A stretch of DNA of 7,480 bases. It comes from JBOFSR01 sp051651645 (GTDB taxonomy: Bacteria; Spirochaetota; Spirochaetia; Treponematales; Treponemataceae). Position numbers and translations under genes: made by a program. Below the pieces are notes generated by a model that did not search any database, had not been told where the DNA came from, and was given only the letters and a program-made list of their open reading frames with translations. Location of the stretch: the NCBI GenBank assembly GCA_051651645.1, contig JBOFSR010000130.1, forward strand, positions 1-7,480, written 5' to 3'. Shown in pieces: positions 1-6,000 of the stretch; position 1 is the stretch's first letter, and the number at the start of each line of letters is the position of its first letter.

Positions 1-3000
1 CCTGTTGATAGAGTTGAAGTTTCACAGTCAACATTATCAATTCTTTTAGATGAAAAAAGTACGCTTTTAAAAGAGGTCGTTTATCCGAGGGATGCAACGA
101 CTAAGGGTGTTAGTTGGAAAAGTGAGCATCCTAATATAGTAAAAGTTGATGCAAAGACAGGTGCTGTTGAAGGACTTTCGCTTGGAAGCTCTAGGGTGAG
201 CGTAATAACTGATGATGGAGCAAAAACTGCTAGTTGTGTAGTAACGGTAGAAAATCCACCCGTAACGGATATAACATTTAATCCAAGTTCTGTAAGTTTT
301 TCTTCAGGGGGACGGCAAAAAGTTATAGCGACGGTTATGCCAAGTAATAGCTCGACAATTCCTACGTGGACATCAAGTAATACGAGCGTTGCTGAGCTAG
401 AGGGCAGTGGTAAAGAGGTAACGGTTAAGGGCTGGTCTGGGGGGAGTACTACCGTTAGTGTAAAAGGGGATAATACAACTAAGAGCTTTAACGTTACGGT
501 GAGTGGGCTTGGGTATAGCTACACGGCAACACAGGTGAATGTAACAGGTGTGGGAAGTTTGACAGGAGATGTGGAGATAGGAATTCCAAGCAGTGTTCAT
601 GGGGTAGAAGTAACAGCCATAGATACAAATGCTTTTCAAAATAATGCAGTCCTTGAAACGATTCGTATTCCAAGTTCGATAACATCAATTGGAAGTAATG
701 CGTTTAATAATGCGAGTAAGCTTAAAACAGTTTATATAGACAGTGATACGGTTGGAAATCTTCCTAGTAATGAGTCAATGCTTTTTTCAAAGCTTGAGGT
801 AGTGCATGTAAAAGAAGATATTCTAATTAATTCAGCGAGCTATATTGGAAAGTACTTCAAAGATAAGGGCAGTGTATCTAATGGATATATTCCATATAAA
901 AAGACAGGAATCCCTGTTTCTTCTATTACTTTGAATAAGTCTAAAACTCGATTAGTTGTAGGTGGCGATGAGACTTTACGGGCAACTGTTTACCCTGATG
1001 ATGCAAATAATAAGAGTATATGCTGGAGTAGTTCTGATTCAAGTATCGCGTCAGTTGATCCTGTAACGGGAAAGGTTTTTGCCCATTCATACGGGACTGC
1101 AATAATTAAGGCAGCAGCTGACAGTGGAGTGTCTGAGCCGTGTACGGTAAATGTTTTTGACTGGGCCTCTTCTGGTACAGGAAAGATTCAGGAGTTGACT
1201 GATAAATCAGACAATAACTCGAAAGTTTTGCGTATAACAATTGATTCTCAAGGATGGTCAAACTATCATACTGATATAAATCCTACAAACCCAAAACCTG
1301 TTAAAGATGTAGAGGAGTTGCATTTTGTTATTCCAGGGGGAGATACAAACAGAAACTTACAAATACTGAGTTCTTGTGATACGGATAAAAATGTGTATAT
1401 CACAATGCAAGATAAAGCTGAAGTTTGGGAGGGGGATAATGGTAGTGGCTTACGAATTAGAGGATCAGGTAAAGGAAAGATAACTATTCACTTACGATTG
1501 CTTGGTAGTAAAAATGATAAACACTATGAAAATCGTATTTGGTCTGGAAAGAAAAACTCTAAATGGGAAAGTATTTATCAGTCAAATGATGGATCGGCTG
1601 AAATAGTTTTATATGGTTCAGGCAGTAGTAGTACGAACTACTTTACTTTGAGAGCAGGTGGTCAAACAAGCACTGTGATAGATGGTAGTAATATTTTGAT
1701 GCGTGGATCATATTCCTCAACAGTTACAAGTCCTTCTCATAGCATATCTTTTCCATTGAAGGGAACATATAATGGAAAAAAGAAATGTGATATCCTTAAG
1801 TTAGAAATTAATTCACGGGTACGACTAAATGGTATAAAAATCAAAGAAGATATTTCTAGTTTGCAGATTGATGAGTCAAAACAATTGCAGGCTGTTTTTT
1901 ATCCAAGTGCTGCAGCGAATAGAAAAGTTGAATGGAGTTCTAGTAATAATAATATTGTGCGTATTACAAAGTCAGGTATGATAACGGGCGTAAGCCCTGG
2001 AAGTGCAACGATTATGGTTCGATCAGATGATGGTGGGTGGTTTGATGAGATAACTATTACTGTTAAAGCAAAGATAGATCCTGAAAATTTAATTATGGAT
2101 GTAGGTGAAACAAGAGATTTAGAAATATTTTTGCCTGCCAATAGTGTTAGTTTATGGAAAGAGAGTGATAAAAATCTTATAACGCTTGATGTAACAGGTA
2201 AAAAGGCACGCGTAAACGCATGGTCAGCAGGAAATGCACGAGTTACGGTAGAAGGCGATGGATTTAAAACAATTGCTAACGTAAGAGTAACGGGGTTGAG
2301 TTATTCTCGAAGTGCAACACAACTGACTGTTACAGGGTATGGAGCAAGTACCGATAAAGCAGAAATTATTATTCCTAGTAGTGTACATGGTATACCTGTA
2401 AATAAAATTGATAGAGAGGCTTTGGATCATAATTTAAAAATAGTAATACTTCGTTTGCCAAGCAGTATAGAGAGTATTGGAGAGAAAGCCTTTTTTAATA
2501 CGATAAATCTACAAAGTGTATATGTCGACAGCGAAAGTATAGCAAACTTAAGAGATAATTCATCTAATCTTTTTGACTCAGCGAATTTTATATACGTAAA
2601 GGAAGGAATAACTGTTAATTCTAATAGTTATATAGAGAAAAATTATTATAAGGGAAGTGTATTCAATGGGTATGTGCAATATGCAAATGTAGTAACACAG
2701 ATAATGCCAAATCCTGCAAGTATTTCAATTCGAGCAGGTGGGAGCGTAGAGGTTAGTACAACTGTATTTCCAAGTCAAATTCCAACTGCTCTTGAGTGGT
2801 CTGGCAATTATTCTGATGCTGCAAGTATCGAAGGTAACAATAGAAATGCTATTATTAAGGGCTGGACGGCTAATAATGGGGCTGTTGGGAAGGGAAAGTT
2901 TGTGGTGGAAAGTGGTAGCGTTAAATCAAATATTGAGGTTAGTGTAAGTGGTCTAAAGTATCTTCAAAATGATAATGAAATATCAGTAGATGGGATAGGA

Positions 3001-6000
3001 ACTCTGACTAATTATGACATAACAATTCCAAGCAATTTGCATGGAATACCTGTTACGAGTATTTCTGGTTTTTATGGTACAGTTGATAGAGTTGAAGTTA
3101 TTAGTATACCTAGCACAATAAAAGCCGTAGGAGCATCTGTTTTTGGTTCTGCACGTAGTCTTAGAAAAGCTTATATTGATAGTGAGATAGTAGCAAATTT
3201 TCCAACTAACGAAACATCTCTTTTTACTAACTTGGAGACGGTGTATATAAAAGATGGTATAACTCTTAATGAAAATAGCTTTGTCTCTAAATATTTTTCA
3301 AAGAAAGGCTCTTCTGATAATGGGTATACTCCGTATAATCGATCAACTATAAGTTCTAGCAGTCATTTAAACAAAACTTTTTTGAAGCTCTTTGTTGGGG
3401 AGGAGTATACATTAAAAGCAACTCTTTTGCCTGAAGATGCGACTGATAAAACTATAACATGGTCGGGAAGTGATTCCTATGTCCGCGTTAATCCTGTAAC
3501 AGGAACTGTTTTTGCGGCGGCTCAAACGTATAATAACAATAGCAGTATCATAACTGCAACAACAGAAGCAGGTGTAGTAGTGGGAACCTGTGAAGTAAAA
3601 ACTTTTAATTGGTCTTCTATCCCTTCAAGTGGACGCATTCAACAATTGACAGATAAAGAAGATAATAACTCTAAGGTTTTACGAATAACAATTAATTCAG
3701 CGGGAGAATCACACTATCATACGCGTTTAGATCCTCTGGATCCAACGGAGTTGAAAGATGTAAATGATATGCATTTTAATATTCCAAGTGGTGCAACTGA
3801 TAGAAACTTACAAATAGTAAACTACTGTGATATGGATAAAAATGTATATATTACAATGCAAGAGAAAGCAGAGGTTTGGGAGGCTGATAATGGTAGTGGG
3901 TTAAGAATCTATGGCACGGGCAAAGGAAAAATAACTATTCATATACGGGTGCTTGGAGTAAGTAAGAAAGAAAACCGTATTTGGTCTGGTAAAGGTGTTT
4001 CATCTTGGGCTGCTATTGATAAGAGTGGGTTTTTTCCTGCTGAAATTGTTTTTAGGGGGGAGAAGGACAATGTTCTTTCATTGCGTTCAGGAGGTGAAAC
4101 TAAATATTTGATAGGTGGTAATGTTTCTTTAAGATCTGCTTATGGATATCGTATGTATAGTCCAACTCACTCTATTTCTTTTCCTCACCAAGGCAGTTTT
4201 CAGGGAGATAAAAATCGTGATATTATGACCGTTGGATTTAGGTCTTTGATTCTTCCTTCTTCACTTAAAATAGATTTTGGAGATCCTTTGTTGCTTGTTG
4301 GTGAAACAAGGCGTTTGTATCCTATCTTGTCTCCTTCCAACACTGATTGCACTAATGTTATCTGGCATAGTAGTGATGAAAGTATTGCAAAAATAGATGC
4401 TAAAACAGGGGAGCTTCAAGCCATTAGTGCAGGAAAAGCAATTATTACGGTATATTCAGATTATTCACCACTTAGCTTCTCTGCTCCCATTACAATTAGA
4501 GAAAAAGATATGCTTGATTTTGAGCTTGTTGGAAGAACATACCATGTTACAGGGATTGGCTCTTATGAAAGTTCAAATCTTGTAATTCCAGATACTCACC
4601 AGGGCTTGCCAGTAACGGAAATTGCAGCAAATGCTTTTGATAAAACCAGGAATACTCATGATATAGTACGAGTTTCTTTTGGGAAAAATATTACGAGAAT
4701 AGGAACCTTTGCTTTTTATAAACAAAGAATGGAAAATCTTACTATTCCTTCATACATAACGTATATTGGTGTTCAGTCTTTTCAAGGTGAAACAATTAAA
4801 AACCTTACATTTGAAAGATCTTCAACGCCTTTGAAAATAGACCATATGGCTTTTTTTGAACAAAGGATGGAAAATCTTACTATTCCTTCACGTGTAGTGG
4901 AGATCGGAAATGCCGCTTTTTCAAAAGGAGTAATCAAAAATCTTATATTTGAAAGCTCTTCAACGCCGCTGAAAATAGGAAACTCTGCTTTTTATCAACA
5001 AAGGATGGAAAATCTTACTATTCCAGCACACGTAAGCAGTATTGGAAGATTTGCTTTTGCAAAAGGCGTAATTAAAAATCTTACTTTTGAAAATGGCTCT
5101 TTGCCTTTAATAATAGGCGAACAGGCTTTTCAAGAGCAAGGAATGCAAACTCTTAACATTGTCTCACGTATAACAGAAATTGGAAAACAAGCCTTTGCCG
5201 ATGGAGTAATCAAAAATCTTACTTTTGAAAGCTCCTCAACGCCGTTGAAAATAGGTGAGTCTGCTTTTTATGCTCAAAAGATAGAAAGTCTTACTATTCC
5301 CTCACGGATATCGGTAATTTCTCGATCTGCTTTTAGTACGTATAAAGGGCGTGGGACGATTAAAAATCTTACTTTTGAAGAAGGGAAGACTCCTTTAGTA
5401 ATAGGTGATAACGCTTTTCAATACCATAAAATAGAAGAACTTACTATTCCTATGCGTGTAACATCAATTGGAAGGTATTCTTTTATAACAGAAAATCCTG
5501 TGATTAAGAAACTTAGCTTTGAAAAAGGATCACTGTTAACTTTTATTGATGACTTTAGTTTTTATAATGCAGGAATAGATAAACTGGTAATTCCACCGTA
5601 TCTAAATTTAACTGGTGTTCATGCCTTTGGATTTACCTCTAATCTTAAGTTTGTCTATTGTGACAGTCAGGAATTTGTTTCTAGGGCAAACGATCCTTCA
5701 TTTTTACTTAGCAATTTAAGAGGTGTTTTTGTAAAAGAGACGCTGGAAGTTCCTGAGCATAGTTATATTCGTAATAATTTTACAGATGTAAGTTCTGCTA
5801 GTGGAGGATATGTTTTATACCGTGCCGTTGAAGCTGCCTCAATTACTTTGAATAAGAATGAAACCCGATTAGTAGTTGGAGGATATGAGCCTTTAGTTGC
5901 AACAATCCTGCCTAAGGATGCAAAGGACAAATCTATTGTATGGAAAAGTGATAATACTTATGTTGCATCAGTTGATCCTGTAGAGGGAAAGGTTTTTGCC

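Noticed and set aside
196..198. GTG as possible start of the giant gene
   Set aside because: The frame is open to base 1 and the upstream codons encode the first half of the same Ig-like domain (WKSE, V-K-V-D-A-K-T-G). No ribosome-binding site with sensible spacing was seen.
397..688. Two overlapping minus-strand open frames of 64-80 codons
   Set aside because: They lie antisense to the Ig/LRR coding region, have no RBS or recognisable domain, and have a composition typical of reverse-strand shadows.
1159..1818. Assigning the E-domain as a carbohydrate-binding module or pectate-lyase-like beta-helix
   Set aside because: Only a general beta-rich pattern is visible. No family signature or catalytic residues could be pointed to, so no function is claimed.
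1899..2430. Minus-strand open frames of 68-80 codons
   Set aside because: Antisense to well-supported domains of the giant protein; no independent evidence of coding.
3082..3099. An 18-base stretch identical to bases 4-21 (codons for VDRVEV)
   Set aside because: It falls in an LRR block in one place and an Ig-like domain in the other, with no similarity on either side, so it is most likely coincidence in a low-complexity, Val-rich protein.
4397..4585. Plus-strand 62-codon open frame in another frame
   Set aside because: Fully inside the giant gene across an Ig/LRR junction; no RBS or domain.
4723..5568. CRISPR-like array
   Set aside because: The repeats are 138-150 bases, protein-coding, in frame, and lack short palindromic repeats with unique spacers.
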